Positions 23,579 to 32,838 of a stretch of DNA of 32,839 nucleotides are shown here, in pieces. The first letter of the stretch is position 1, and every line of letters starts with the position of its first letter. The notes under the pieces were generated by a model. That model saw only the letters and a program-made list of their open reading frames with translations. It ran no database searches and had not been told where the DNA came from. The translations under genes and the position numbers were made by a program. The stretch covers positions 1-32,839 of the forward strand of contig JAEUQG010000043.1 of the NCBI GenBank assembly GCA_016789755.1, read 5' to 3'. Origin of the DNA: Bryobacterales bacterium. GTDB lineage: Bacteria > Acidobacteriota > Terriglobia > Bryobacterales > Bryobacteraceae.

Positions 23579-26500
23579 TTGAACCTTTCCGAAATCTGCG
23601 TCCGCCGTCCTGTCTTCGCCTTTATGCTGATCTTCTTCCTGGTCACCCTGGGAGTGTTCAGCTACAAGGACCTCGGGCTCGATTTGTTCCCTCGCACCGA
23701 CGCCGCAACCGTCTACGTCCAGGTCCGCCTCCCCGGCGCCAGCCCCGAAGAGGTTGCTTCCCAAGTCGTCATTCCCCTCGAAGAAACCATCTCCGCCATC
23801 AGCGGTATCGACGAACTCCGCGGCTACATCTACGAGGGCAGCGCCCGTGTCATGGTCACCTTCGTGCTCGAACGCGACATCGGCGAGGCCGTCGAAGATG
23901 TCCGTGAAAAAGTCAGCGCGGCCATGCGCAAACTCCCGCCCAACGTCCTGCCCCCCTCGGTCATCAAAGCCGATCCCGACAGCGATCCCATCCTTACCTT
24001 GGCCGTCAGCGGCAGCCGCACCCAGCGCGAGCTTACCGAAATCGCCGACAAGAATATCCGCCGCTCCATCGAGACAGTGGATGGAGTGGGCGGCGTCGAC
24101 GTCTTCGGCGGACGCATGCGCCAGATCAACGTGCTGCTCGACATCGACAAGTTGAACGCCTATGACCTCAGCGCGCAGGATGTGGACCGCGCCATCCGTA
24201 CCGAAAACGTCGAAACTCCCGGCGGGCGCATCACGCGCGGCCCCAGTGAACTCGGCGTCCGCACCATGGGTCGCGTTGAAAAGGTCGACCAGTTCAACAA
24301 CATCATCGTCAAGAACGTCAACGGCGCACCCATCCGCATTCGCGACATCGGCGTCGTCGAGGACGGCATGGCGGAGCGCCGTTCCTTCGCTTACTACAAG
24401 GGTAAGCCCGCCGTCATGATGGAGATCCGCCGCCAGGTCGGTGTCAATACCGTCAAGGTCGTTGAGGATATCGAAAAGAAACTTCAGGCCATTCAGCCCA
24501 ACCTGCCTCCAGGCCTCCAGATCGATGTCGTCAAAGAACAGGCAACCTACATCCGCAACTCCGTTTCCGCCCTTGAAGAGCATTTGATCCTTGGCAGTCT
24601 GCTCGCCTCGCTCATCGTCTTCCTTTTCATCCGCGACTGGCGCACTGTGTTCATCAGTTCGATCGCCATCCCCACATCCGTGATCGCGACATTCACGCTG
24701 CTCAAGTGGATGGGCTTTACTCTCAATTCCATGACCCTTCTGGGTCTCACTCTCGCTGTCGGCATCGTCATCGACGACGCCATCATCGTCCTCGAGAACA
24801 TCTACCGCTATATCGAAGAAGAAGCGCTGCCTCCCATCGAAGCCGCCATCGTCGCCACCAAGGAAATTTCCCTCGCCGTCATCGCCACAACAATCTCCCT
24901 CGTGATTGTTTTCGTGCCCGTGGCTTTCATGTCCGGCTATGCGCGCAAGTTCCTCAACCAGTTCGGATGGACCATGTCCGTATCCATCCTCATGTCGATG
25001 CTCGTCGCCTTTACCCTGACCCCCACGCTCAGCGCCCGCATGCTCAAGCGCAAAGGCAAGCCGGGCCAGCCAAAGCACGGCCACCATTCCGGCCCCATGG
25101 AGCGCGCCTATATGGCCATCCTCCGCTGGTCGCTCGATCACCGCTGGGCTGTGGTCGCTGTCTGTACCGCGACGTTCTTCTCCATGTTTGTCGTCAACGA
25201 ATACATCGGCCGCGATTGGATGCCCCAGGAAGACCAGAGCGAATTGTCCATTTTCCTCGAATTGCCGGAAGGTTCCAGCCTCGACTTGACGGAACGCACC
25301 ACTCTGCAAATGGCCAAAGCCATTGAGAAAATCCCCGGCGTCAAAGTCGTCGTCCCCACCAGTTCCACCTTCATGGACCGCGTCACCATGGGCAACATGA
25401 CCGTCTTGCTTGAACCGCAGGACAAGCGCGCCCCCATCCTCGACATGGGCCAAAAGGTTCGTGAAGCCCTTCGCCCCTATGCCTTCGCCCGCCCCCGCGT
25501 CACTTTCCCCAACGCGCTCGGCGGCCGGGATACCTTCGCCCCCATCCGCGCCATGCTCCTTGGCCCCGACATGCGCGCCCTGGTCGACATCGCCAAACGC
25601 GTCAACTTGGAGATGATGAAGGAACCCTCCGTCGTCGATCTGCGCGTTAACCTCTCCCTCAATAACCCCGAGTTTCAAGTGGACATCGACCGCCAGCTTG
25701 CCTCCGACCTCGGCGTGCGCGTCGCCGACATCGCCAGCGCCGTCCGACTCATGATGTCCGGCGAGGATCAGATTTCCACCTTCAAAGAAGACTCCGAGCA
25801 GTACATGGTCACCATGCGCCTTCTGCCCCATCAGCGCGATAACCCAGCCGTGCTCAGCCGGCTCCTGGTCCCCTCCGCCAAGCAGGGCTTGATCCGTCTC
25901 GACTCCATCGCCAAGGTCGAGCGCGGGCTCTCCCCCAGCCGCATCGACCGGCAGGACCGCCAGTACTCCGTCGGCGTCTACGCCAACGTCGCCAATGGCT
26001 ACGCCTTGGCCGAGGCTGCCCAAAAGACGCGCGAAGCCATCGCCCGTGCCGAGCTTCCCCCAGGCTACAGCGCCCGCTTCTCCGGTCAGGTGCAGGTCCT
26101 CGAAGAGACCACCAAGAACATGATTCTCGCCATCGGACTAGCGTCCATCTTCATGTACATGGTGCTCGCCGCCCAGTTTGAAAGCCTCATTCACCCTTTC
26201 ATCATCCTCACCACTTTGCCCCTCTCCATTCCCTTCGCGCTCCTCTCCCTCATCGCCACCGGACGCACTTTGAACCTGTTCAGTGCGCTTGGCGTTTTGC
26301 TGCTCTTGGGGATTGTCAAGAAGAATGGTATTCTTCAGATCGACTACATGAACCGGCTCCTCAACGAAGGGCATCCCCTTAGAGAGGCCATCCTCGAAGC
26401 CAATCGTGTTCGTCTCCGCCCCATTCTGATGACCACCTTCTCCATCGTGGCCGGCCTCATCCCCACTGCCATCGGTGTCGGCGCCGGCGCTTCCCAGCGC

Positions 26501-26656
26501 TCCGCCATCGCTATTACAATCATCGGTGGCCAGCTGCTCTGCCTCCTGTTGACGCTCGTCGTCGTTCCCGTCGGCTACTCCTACGTGGAAGAGATTCGCG
26601 CCTGGTTCAAGCACCGCCGCCAGGCGCCCGTACACGCTCCCGCCGCTGGGGACTAG
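23579..26656 (+). CDS. RND-type efflux transporter, HAE1 family
   Basis: The 1025-residue inner-membrane pump starts at TTG 23579, supported by GAGGAG 6 nt upstream and by the canonical N-terminus (MNLSEICVRRPVFA). Twelve membrane helices and two large periplasmic loops (about 35-330 and 550-850) are arranged as in AcrB. The proton relay is present: the paired aspartates D399-D400 in VGIVIDDAIIVLEN of TM4 and the lysine K914/K915 in LGIVKKNGILQ of TM10. These indicate a drug/proton antiporter rather than a heavy-metal pump. No membrane-fusion protein or TolC-like gene is in the window, so it would need partners encoded elsewhere. It shares a CTAG stop overlap with the convergent VOC gene. Confidence 0.93.
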   Translation: MNLSEICVRRPVFAFMLIFFLVTLGVFSYKDLGLDLFPRTDAATVYVQVRLPGASPEEVASQVVIPLEETISAISGIDELRGYIYEGSARVMVTFVLERDIGEAVEDVREKVSAAMRKLPPNVLPPSVIKADPDSDPILTLAVSGSRTQRELTEIADKNIRRSIETVDGVGGVDVFGGRMRQINVLLDIDKLNAYDLSAQDVDRAIRTENVETPGGRITRGPSELGVRTMGRVEKVDQFNNIIVKNVNGAPIRIRDIGVVEDGMAERRSFAYYKGKPAVMMEIRRQVGVNTVKVVEDIEKKLQAIQPNLPPGLQIDVVKEQATYIRNSVSALEEHLILGSLLASLIVFLFIRDWRTVFISSIAIPTSVIATFTLLKWMGFTLNSMTLLGLTLAVGIVIDDAIIVLENIYRYIEEEALPPIEAAIVATKEISLAVIATTISLVIVFVPVAFMSGYARKFLNQFGWTMSVSILMSMLVAFTLTPTLSARMLKRKGKPGQPKHGHHSGPMERAYMAILRWSLDHRWAVVAVCTATFFSMFVVNEYIGRDWMPQEDQSELSIFLELPEGSSLDLTERTTLQMAKAIEKIPGVKVVVPTSSTFMDRVTMGNMTVLLEPQDKRAPILDMGQKVREALRPYAFARPRVTFPNALGGRDTFAPIRAMLLGPDMRALVDIAKRVNLEMMKEPSVVDLRVNLSLNNPEFQVDIDRQLASDLGVRVADIASAVRLMMSGEDQISTFKEDSEQYMVTMRLLPHQRDNPAVLSRLLVPSAKQGLIRLDSIAKVERGLSPSRIDRQDRQYSVGVYANVANGYALAEAAQKTREAIARAELPPGYSARFSGQVQVLEETTKNMILAIGLASIFMYMVLAAQFESLIHPFIILTTLPLSIPFALLSLIATGRTLNLFSALGVLLLLGIVKKNGILQIDYMNRLLNEGHPLREAILEANRVRLRPILMTTFSIVAGLIPTAIGVGAGASQRSAIAITIIGGQLLCLLLTLVVVPVGYSYVEEIRAWFKHRRQAPVHAPAAGD

Positions 26657-27021
26657 TTCCCCGCCCGCTCGTACTGCATCGCTCCTACGATGTTCCCTTC
26701 CGGATCCTCGAAGAAGAGCAGCGTGCCTACTCCCGGAAGAACTACTTTCGGCATCACAACTTTTCCGCCCATTTGTTCAACCGCCGCTTGCGTGGCGTCG
26801 ATGTCCTTCACCCCAAAAGTGCACTCCAGTCCCGTCATGCGCACCCCCGGAACCAGTTCCCGCCGTTTCTGAATCGCTCCCATCGCCCCCGCGTCGCCCG
26901 TGTGGAAGAAACCCGGAGGCCCCCACGCCTTGAATCTCCATCCAAACACCGATTCGTAAAAGCTCTTGGCGCGATCGACATCGTCGCAGTTGATGGCAAA
27001 ATGCCGCAGTTGATCAGGCAT
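26653..27021 (-). CDS. VOC family protein (glyoxalase/bleomycin resistance fold)
   Basis: The 122-residue cytoplasmic protein has the two beta-alpha-beta-beta-beta modules of the vicinal oxygen chelate fold. It begins with LRHFAINCDDVDRAKSFYES, which includes a likely first metal ligand H7, and ends with TLLFFEDPEGNIVGAMQY. Such single-domain proteins dimerise and may be lyases, dioxygenases or binding proteins; the reaction cannot be inferred. It is divergent from the AraC-type regulator with 55 bp between starts, so it may be a target of that regulator. Its TAG overlaps the RND gene's TAG (CTAG, 26653-26656). Confidence 0.88.
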   Translation of the reverse strand: MPDQLRHFAINCDDVDRAKSFYESVFGWRFKAWGPPGFFHTGDAGAMGAIQKRRELVPGVRMTGLECTFGVKDIDATQAAVEQMGGKVVMPKVVLPGVGTLLFFEDPEGNIVGAMQYERAGN

Positions 27022-27076
27022 GGCACCATGCTAGCCGATTCGCTCCGCTGGCAGAGTTGCGATAAGCTGTCATAAA

Positions 27077-27835
27077 ATGTCGAAAACACGACACTACGGC
27101 GCCCTCGTTCGAACCTTCGGTGTGACCTTCTTATCTCCATACACCGTCCGCTACCCCGTAGCCGGTTGGGATCAACTCATCTATGCCACCGAAGGCGTTC
27201 TCACCGTTCAAACCAGCGAAGGTGTCTGGGTACTGCCGGCCCACCGCGCCCTGTGGGTCCCCGACGGAGTCCCGCATGAAATCCGTATCCCCGGCCCCGC
27301 CTCGCTCCGCTCCATCTACCTGCGCGCACGAATGGCTCGCCACCTGCCGCGGCAATGCCGCGCCGTCAATGTTCCCCCGTTGCTGCGCGAACTCATCCTC
27401 CATTGCGTTGGACAGGGTGCGCTCTTATCCCGCAAGCCGGTCCATCGAAGATTAGCCGCTGTCTTGATGGATCAGTTGCAGACCCTGCCCTCCATCCCTA
27501 TGCAGTTGCCTGATCCCGTCGATCCACGCGCCCGCAAGCTATCCGCCTTGCTCCACAATGCGCCGTCCAACTCGCTATCCGCCGCTGCGGCCGCCTGCGG
27601 CATCAGCCTCCGAACCGCCGAACGAATCTACCGCGCCGAAACGGGTATGTCCCTGGGAAACTGGACGCGCCGCCTCCGCTTGCTCGTCGCACTCCAACAA
27701 CTCGCCTCCGGGCATACCGTGAACGAAGCTGCTGCTGCCGCCGGTTACCGCGGCCCCAGTGCCTTTGTTTCCATGTTCCGCCGTGAGATGGGCCTCACCC
27801 CAGGGCGCTATTTCGCATCTCACGCTCATCGCTGA
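27077..27835 (+). CDS. AraC-family transcriptional regulator
   Basis: The 252-residue regulator has an N-terminal cupin ligand-binding domain (about 25-90, YATEGVLTVQTSEGVWVLPA and ALWVPDGVPHEIRI) and a C-terminal double helix-turn-helix (about 165-248, ACGISLRTAERIYRAETGMS and EAAAAAGYRGPSAFVSMFRR). The GLTPGRYF-type end matches the AraC consensus. No Shine-Dalgarno precedes ATG 27077. It is divergent from the VOC gene, the usual layout for a regulator and its target. The TonB receptor 57 bp downstream has its own promoter and may be unrelated. The ligand is unknown. Confidence 0.9.
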   Translation: MSKTRHYGALVRTFGVTFLSPYTVRYPVAGWDQLIYATEGVLTVQTSEGVWVLPAHRALWVPDGVPHEIRIPGPASLRSIYLRARMARHLPRQCRAVNVPPLLRELILHCVGQGALLSRKPVHRRLAAVLMDQLQTLPSIPMQLPDPVDPRARKLSALLHNAPSNSLSAAAAACGISLRTAERIYRAETGMSLGNWTRRLRLLVALQQLASGHTVNEAAAAAGYRGPSAFVSMFRREMGLTPGRYFASHAHR

Positions 27836-27861
27836 AAATCGATCTTCCCGTCGCATATAAT
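27832..27861 (+). promoter_or_regulatory. Promoter of the TonB-dependent receptor gene
   Basis: CTGAAA (27832-27837) and TATAAT (27856-27861) are spaced 18 bp apart. The -10 is perfect and the -35 matches four of six consensus bases, overlapping the last AraC codons. The predicted start near 27868 leaves a leader of about 25 nt that contains the Shine-Dalgarno. Confidence 0.6.
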
Positions 27862-27879
27862 CGAATGATTGTCCGCACA

Positions 27880-27884
27880 GGAGG
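27880..27884 (+). promoter_or_regulatory. Shine-Dalgarno of the TonB-dependent receptor gene
   Basis: GGAGG lies 8 nt before TTG 27893 and decides that start. The TTG at 27869 lies upstream of it and right at the predicted transcription start. Confidence 0.7.
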
Positions 27885-27892
27885 TCGATCCC

Positions 27893-30800
27893 TTGTTTGT
27901 GCCATATCGCCTGCTGGCGCTGCTGTGTCTCTTCCTGGGTGAGAGGCTAGACGCACAGAACGCAACCGCAACCGTAACGGGTTCCGTCGCAGATACCGCC
28001 GATGCCGTCATTCCTGAGGTCGTCATCCGCCTCCGCAACACAGACTCCAATCAGTCCCGCGAAATCAGATCCGGCCCCCAAGGTGAGTTCACTGTCACCA
28101 ATCTCGCACCCGGCCCCTACGAACTCTCCGCCGAGCATAACGGATTCCGTTCTTACCGCAAAACCGGAATTGTTCTCGAACTCGGACAAGTCTTGCGCGA
28201 AGACATCAAACTGCAAATCGGCTCGGTAACCGAGTCTGTCAGCGTCACCGCCGACATCGCCCTCGTCAACACCGAAACGGGAGCCATCAAGGGCGATGTC
28301 ATCACCCAGCAGGAAATCAACGACATGCCGCTCGATGGACGCGACTTCACCGATCTCGCCTTCCTCGTCCCCGGCGTCGTCCCCATGGCGCAAGGCGGTC
28401 AAGGCTCCGGCCTCAACGTCAACGGAGCCCGTTCCGATTCCACCAACTACACTGTCGATGGCTTCAACAACCGCAATCCGCGCGGCGCCGCCGCACAGGT
28501 CCGTCCCAACGTCAGCGCCATGCAGGAATTCAAAATGGAAGTCTCCGGCTTCTCCGCCGAGACCGGGCGCATGGCCGGCGGGGTTATCAACATGGTGCTC
28601 AAATCCGGCACCAACAAATACCACGGAGACGTCTTCGAATACATCAGAAACGACATCTTCGATGCCCGCACATTCTTCGATGTAACTAAGCAGCCCCTCC
28701 GCCGCAACCAGTACGGCGCGACCCTCAGCGGACCCGTCCGCATCCCCAAACTCTACAACGGCCGCGATCGCACATTCTTCCTCTTCAGTTGGGAAGCCTA
28801 CCGCGAAGTGCTCGGCCAAACCCAAATCGGCCGCGTCCCCACAATCCTTGAACGCAACGGCGATTTCTCGCAGTCTCGCGTGCCGATCACTCAGGCCCAG
28901 TTGTTCTTGCGCGACCCTCTCGCCACCGGTTCCTGCACCGCTACCGCACGCGCGGCCTGTTTCCCCGACAACCGCATCCCGGCCAGCCGCTTCCATCCTA
29001 CGGCGCTCAAGATCATGCAGTATTATCCGTTGCCCAACCGGCTCGATAACGCCAACAACTACCAGACCACTGCCAAAGACTTCGACCGCTGGAATAGCTG
29101 GATCGGCAAAGTCGACCAGCGCTTCAACACCAGCAACATACTCTCCCTCCGCTACCAGATGCGCATCGCCGATAACACCACCCCCTTCGCCGGCAGCGCA
29201 CTCGCCCAGTGGCCCACCTACGCCCACGACGCCCGCAGCTTGCTCGGCCTCGACTACACACACATGTTCAGCCCTACCCTGCTCACGGAGTTCCGCGTCG
29301 GCTTCAGCCGCAATGCCACGGTAGAGCACGAAAAGTTTCAAGGTCAGAATATCGCCGGGCAACTAGGTATCCCCGGTACCACCACCGATCCCTATCTTAT
29401 GGGCTTCCCACTCTTCACCGTGCAGGATTATCTGCCTATTGGCGCCGCTGCCGGGCAACCCGTCGAATACCACGTCACAACCATCCTCTGGAGCAACAAG
29501 TACACCTGGGTGAAGAACAAACACGTACTCAAGTGGGGCGTCGACTTCGAACGCGTGCGCTTCAACCAGCCCTTCCTCAACAACTCCCGAGGCACTTTCG
29601 CCTTCCAGCGCAATTGGACCAACCACTCCGTCGGCGATCTGCTCCTCGGCATGTTGCAGAGCACCACCCGCACGGCGGAAACCACACGCTCCTACGTCCG
29701 CTCCGTCAGCATGGGCGCCTTCTTCAACGACGATTTCAAGATCACCCGCTCGCTGACCCTCAATCTCGGCATGCGCTACGAACTCGACATGCCGCCCGTC
29801 GACCGTTACGACCGCGCTTCGAACTTCGTCGCCGAGTTCGGAAAGATCATCCTCGCCGATGACCGGTCGCTGCCCAACCTCCAGGCCCGGTTGGCCCAAT
29901 ACAACATCCAAAACAAGGTAGCGCTTGCTAGCGAAGTCGGCTTTCCTCGTTCACTCGTCTATGCCGACAAGCTCAATCTGGCGCCCCGCGTCGGCTTCGC
30001 CTGGAGCGTGCCCGGACAGCGCACCAAGGTTTTCCGCGGCGGTTACGGAGTTTTCTACACCGGTCATCTGCTCAATCCCATCAAGGACAGCCTCATGACC
30101 GGCTTCCCCTTCTCTGTTAATCAGACGTTCTCCCGCCTCGCCACCAACGTCAATCTCGTCACCCTCTCCAATCCGTTTCCCGACACGCGAGCCACCGAGG
30201 GCAACACCACCAACTCCAACGGCTACGATCCCCGCCCCCCGCTCGGCTACCTGCAAAGCTATAGCTTGACCATTGAACGCGAACTCGGTGCAGGCATGGC
30301 CATCGAGACAGCCTATGTCGGATCCAAAGGAACCCACCTCGGCCGCCGTTACGATTTGAACCAGCCCATCCGCTCCCTCGCCAATTACCAGGCCAACATC
30401 GCGTTCCCGCGCCCCATCGCCGGTATTAACACCATCAACTACTACTCCTTCGGTTCCAATTCCAACTTCAACGCCGGCCAGATCTCGCTGCGCAAACGCG
30501 CCCGAGGCATGTTCTTCCGCGCCAATTACACCTTCGGCAAATCCATCGACGATGCCTCGCAATTGAATGGCAACTCCACCGGCGGCTTCGCCAACGCGCA
30601 GAACTCCCAGGATCTGAAAAGCGAGCGCGCGCGTTCGGACTTCGACCGCCGCCACGTAGTCACAGGAGTCTTCTCCATGCCCCTCCCCCTCGGCAAGGGC
30701 CGCTCGTTCTTCTCCCAAGCGAAAGGCTGGCGCAACGCAATCATCGGCGGCTGGAACATGTCCGGAAGCGCCACCTACTACAGCGGACAGTCCTTTACCA

Positions 30801-31261
30801 TTACCACCGCCGGCATCGACGCCAACCTCGGCGAATCCCTCCGCCCGAACCGTGTCGGCAGCGGCATTCAGCCCGACATCCCGGGCGCCGGCCGCCGCGG
30901 TGTCGATTACCCCTGGTTCAAACTCGATGACTTCGAAAAAGTCCCCCGCTGCGCCGCCCGCGACGTCTGCGAAGCCAGCGCTTTCGGCTTCACTCCTTTT
31001 TCCTTCGGCAACGCCGGCCGCAACATCCTCGACGGCCCCGCTCAACACTTCGTCAATATGGCGCTGTTGAAAAATTTCCGCATGGAAAGCGGAAAGAACT
31101 TCCAGTTCCGCTACGAAATGTTCAACATTATGAACCACGCCAATTTCCAATTGCCCGATCGCGAATTCAACGCCCTTGGCGGCGGTTTGATTACCGGAGT
31201 GAATGACCGCGGACGCGGCGGACCCCGCGTGATGCAAGTGGCCCTGAAGTTCGAATTCTAG
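27893..31261 (+). CDS. Oar-like TonB-dependent receptor with carboxypeptidase regulatory-like domain
   Basis: The 1122-residue outer-membrane protein starts at TTG 27893 (GGAGG 8 nt upstream), giving a signal peptide (LFVPYRLLALLCLFLGERLDA region). Residues of about 25-105 form a carboxypeptidase-regulatory beta-sandwich (ATVTGSVADTADAVIPEVVI and TNLAPGPYELSAEH). The plug follows (LNVNGARSDSTNYTVDGFNN) and then a long 22-strand-type barrel ending in phenylalanine (RVMQVALKFEF), as outer-membrane insertion requires. This is the Oar family expanded in Acidobacteriota, thought to take up large plant-derived or peptide substrates. No SusD-like partner is adjacent, so the ligand is open. It ends 2 bp from the convergent FAD-enzyme stop. 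Confidence 0.93.
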   Translation: MFVPYRLLALLCLFLGERLDAQNATATVTGSVADTADAVIPEVVIRLRNTDSNQSREIRSGPQGEFTVTNLAPGPYELSAEHNGFRSYRKTGIVLELGQVLREDIKLQIGSVTESVSVTADIALVNTETGAIKGDVITQQEINDMPLDGRDFTDLAFLVPGVVPMAQGGQGSGLNVNGARSDSTNYTVDGFNNRNPRGAAAQVRPNVSAMQEFKMEVSGFSAETGRMAGGVINMVLKSGTNKYHGDVFEYIRNDIFDARTFFDVTKQPLRRNQYGATLSGPVRIPKLYNGRDRTFFLFSWEAYREVLGQTQIGRVPTILERNGDFSQSRVPITQAQLFLRDPLATGSCTATARAACFPDNRIPASRFHPTALKIMQYYPLPNRLDNANNYQTTAKDFDRWNSWIGKVDQRFNTSNILSLRYQMRIADNTTPFAGSALAQWPTYAHDARSLLGLDYTHMFSPTLLTEFRVGFSRNATVEHEKFQGQNIAGQLGIPGTTTDPYLMGFPLFTVQDYLPIGAAAGQPVEYHVTTILWSNKYTWVKNKHVLKWGVDFERVRFNQPFLNNSRGTFAFQRNWTNHSVGDLLLGMLQSTTRTAETTRSYVRSVSMGAFFNDDFKITRSLTLNLGMRYELDMPPVDRYDRASNFVAEFGKIILADDRSLPNLQARLAQYNIQNKVALASEVGFPRSLVYADKLNLAPRVGFAWSVPGQRTKVFRGGYGVFYTGHLLNPIKDSLMTGFPFSVNQTFSRLATNVNLVTLSNPFPDTRATEGNTTNSNGYDPRPPLGYLQSYSLTIERELGAGMAIETAYVGSKGTHLGRRYDLNQPIRSLANYQANIAFPRPIAGINTINYYSFGSNSNFNAGQISLRKRARGMFFRANYTFGKSIDDASQLNGNSTGGFANAQNSQDLKSERARSDFDRRHVVTGVFSMPLPLGKGRSFFSQAKGWRNAIIGGWNMSGSATYYSGQSFTITTAGIDANLGESLRPNRVGSGIQPDIPGAGRRGVDYPWFKLDDFEKVPRCAARDVCEASAFGFTPFSFGNAGRNILDGPAQHFVNMALLKNFRMESGKNFQFRYEMFNIMNHANFQLPDREFNALGGGLITGVNDRGRGGPRVMQVALKFEF

Positions 31262-31263
31262 CG

Positions 31264-32838
31264 TTACCCCCGCAGCATCTCACGAGCCGCGTTATGCCCC
31301 GGCGCGCCCATCACGCCTCCCCCAGGGTGTGCCCCGGACCCGCATAAATACAGCCCCTTCACCGGTGTCCGGTAACGCGCCCAACCCGCCACCGGACGCA
31401 TCACAAACATCTGGTCAAGGCTCATCTCCCCATGGAAAATGTTCCCCCCGGTGATATGGAAGCGCTGCTCCAGATCGTACGGCGTCAACACCTGATAGTG
31501 CTCGATGATCTGCCGCATGTTCGGCGCGTACTCTTCGATGATCGAAATCACTCTCTGGAAAAACGGTTCCCTCTCCTGCTCCCAACTCGTCCCCTTCAAC
31601 GTGTATGGGGCGTACTGTAGAAAAATCCCCATCACATGCTTGCCCTCCGGGGCAAGCGACGGATCGTAAGTCGTCGGAACCGTCATCTCCAGCAGCGGCC
31701 GCTCCGAAGGCTTGCCGTACTTGGCATCGTCCCACGCCCGCTCCACATACTCGATGCTGGGGCAGATGTGCATCGTCGCCCTATGCTGCGGCCCCGGACT
31801 CCCCGGCAGCATGCGAAACTCCGGCAGCCCGTTCAGCGCCAGGTTGATCTTGCACGATGTCCCTTCGCTACGGAACCGCCTTATCTGCTGCACGAACTCG
31901 CCCGGCAGGTGCCGCTCCTCCACCAGCCGCAGAAACGTAATGATGGGATCCAGATTGCTCGCCACCACCGGCGCCGTAATCTCTTCCCCATTCTCCAGCA
32001 CAACTCCCGTCACGCGCCCGTCACGTGCCGCAATCTGCCGCACATGCGCATTGCACCGGATCTCCGCGCCCTTGCTGCGGGCGCTTGCCGCGATCGCTTC
32101 GGAAACCGCGCCCATCCCTCCGCGCACGAAGCCCCATAGCCCGCGCTTGCCCGCCACACCGCCCATGCAATGATGCATCAGGATGTACGCTGTCCCCGCC
32201 GACCGCGGCCCGCCGTTCGCGCCAATCACGCCGTCGGTCGCCAGCGTGACCTTCAACTCCTCCGACTCGAACCAATCGTCCAGCATGTCGGCCGCGCTCT
32301 GCGTGAAGATCTTCACCAGCCCGACAATTTCCTTCCGCCCTAACCCCCGCATCCGCCCGCTCAGTTTCAGCCACTCCACATAATCGCCGAAGCTTTGCGG
32401 CGGAAACTCCGGAGGCGTGGTCAACAAAAGCGATTCCACCACCTCCGCCATCTTCTCCAGGTGCGCCTCGTAGGCCGGATAGCGCTCCGCGTCTTTCTTC
32501 GAAAACTTGGCGATCTCCTCCAGCGTCTTGCCCGCATCCTGCCACATGAACATGTAGCGCCCATCCGGAAACGGAGAGAAGAACGCAGGATCCTTGGCGT
32601 CCACCTTGTATCCGAAACGCTCCAGTTCCAGATCCCGAATCACTTTTTCCTGCAGCAGACTTGTCAGATAACTCGCTGTCGACACCCGATAGCCCGGCCA
32701 CAGCTCTTCCGTCACAGCGCATCCGCCCACCAGTTCCCGCCGCTCCAGAACAACCACTCTGCGTCCGGCGCGCGCCAGATACGCGGCTGTCACTAACCCG
32801 TTGTGTCCCCCTCCAATGATGATCGCGTCGTAATGGTT
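31264..32838 (-). CDS. Phytoene desaturase-like FAD-dependent oxidoreductase, 5' partial
   Basis: 524 residues are visible and the frame runs through the window's right edge, so only a few N-terminal residues are missing. The visible start of the FAD-binding fold is YDAIIIGGGHNGLVTAAYLA (GxGxxG type), followed by VVVLERRELVGGCA. The C-terminal FAD motif GLYLCGSGAHPGGGVMGAPG is the signature of the CrtI/PYROXD2 (NAD(P)/FAD-dependent amine oxidase-like) family. The length and the ending suggest the PYROXD2-like branch rather than carotenoid desaturases, and no crtB or other carotenoid gene is near. The substrate is unknown. An ATG at 32793 exists in frame but would delete the dinucleotide-binding loop, so it is not the start. 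Confidence 0.88.
   Translation of the reverse strand, partial: NHYDAIIIGGGHNGLVTAAYLARAGRRVVVLERRELVGGCAVTEELWPGYRVSTASYLTSLLQEKVIRDLELERFGYKVDAKDPAFFSPFPDGRYMFMWQDAGKTLEEIAKFSKKDAERYPAYEAHLEKMAEVVESLLLTTPPEFPPQSFGDYVEWLKLSGRMRGLGRKEIVGLVKIFTQSAADMLDDWFESEELKVTLATDGVIGANGGPRSAGTAYILMHHCMGGVAGKRGLWGFVRGGMGAVSEAIAASARSKGAEIRCNAHVRQIAARDGRVTGVVLENGEEITAPVVASNLDPIITFLRLVEERHLPGEFVQQIRRFRSEGTSCKINLALNGLPEFRMLPGSPGPQHRATMHICPSIEYVERAWDDAKYGKPSERPLLEMTVPTTYDPSLAPEGKHVMGIFLQYAPYTLKGTSWEQEREPFFQRVISIIEEYAPNMRQIIEHYQVLTPYDLEQRFHITGGNIFHGEMSLDQMFVMRPVAGWARYRTPVKGLYLCGSGAHPGGGVMGAPGHNAAREMLRG

Noticed and set aside
23465..26023. An 852-codon open frame antisense to the RND pump gene
   Set aside because: Its composition is acidic and low in complexity (many D, E and G), with no recognisable domain. 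It mirrors the codon pattern of the clearly real RND gene on the other strand.
27947..29362. A 471-codon antisense frame opposite the TonB receptor gene, and a similar one at 29951-31237
   Set aside because: Both lie entirely inside the receptor coding sequence and read as glycine-, valine- and glutamate-rich text without motifs, as expected for shadows in GC-rich DNA.
31264..32838. Carotenoid biosynthesis locus
   Set aside because: The enzyme is phytoene-desaturase-like in fold only. Its C-terminal motif fits the PYROXD2-like branch and no other carotenoid gene is present in the window.
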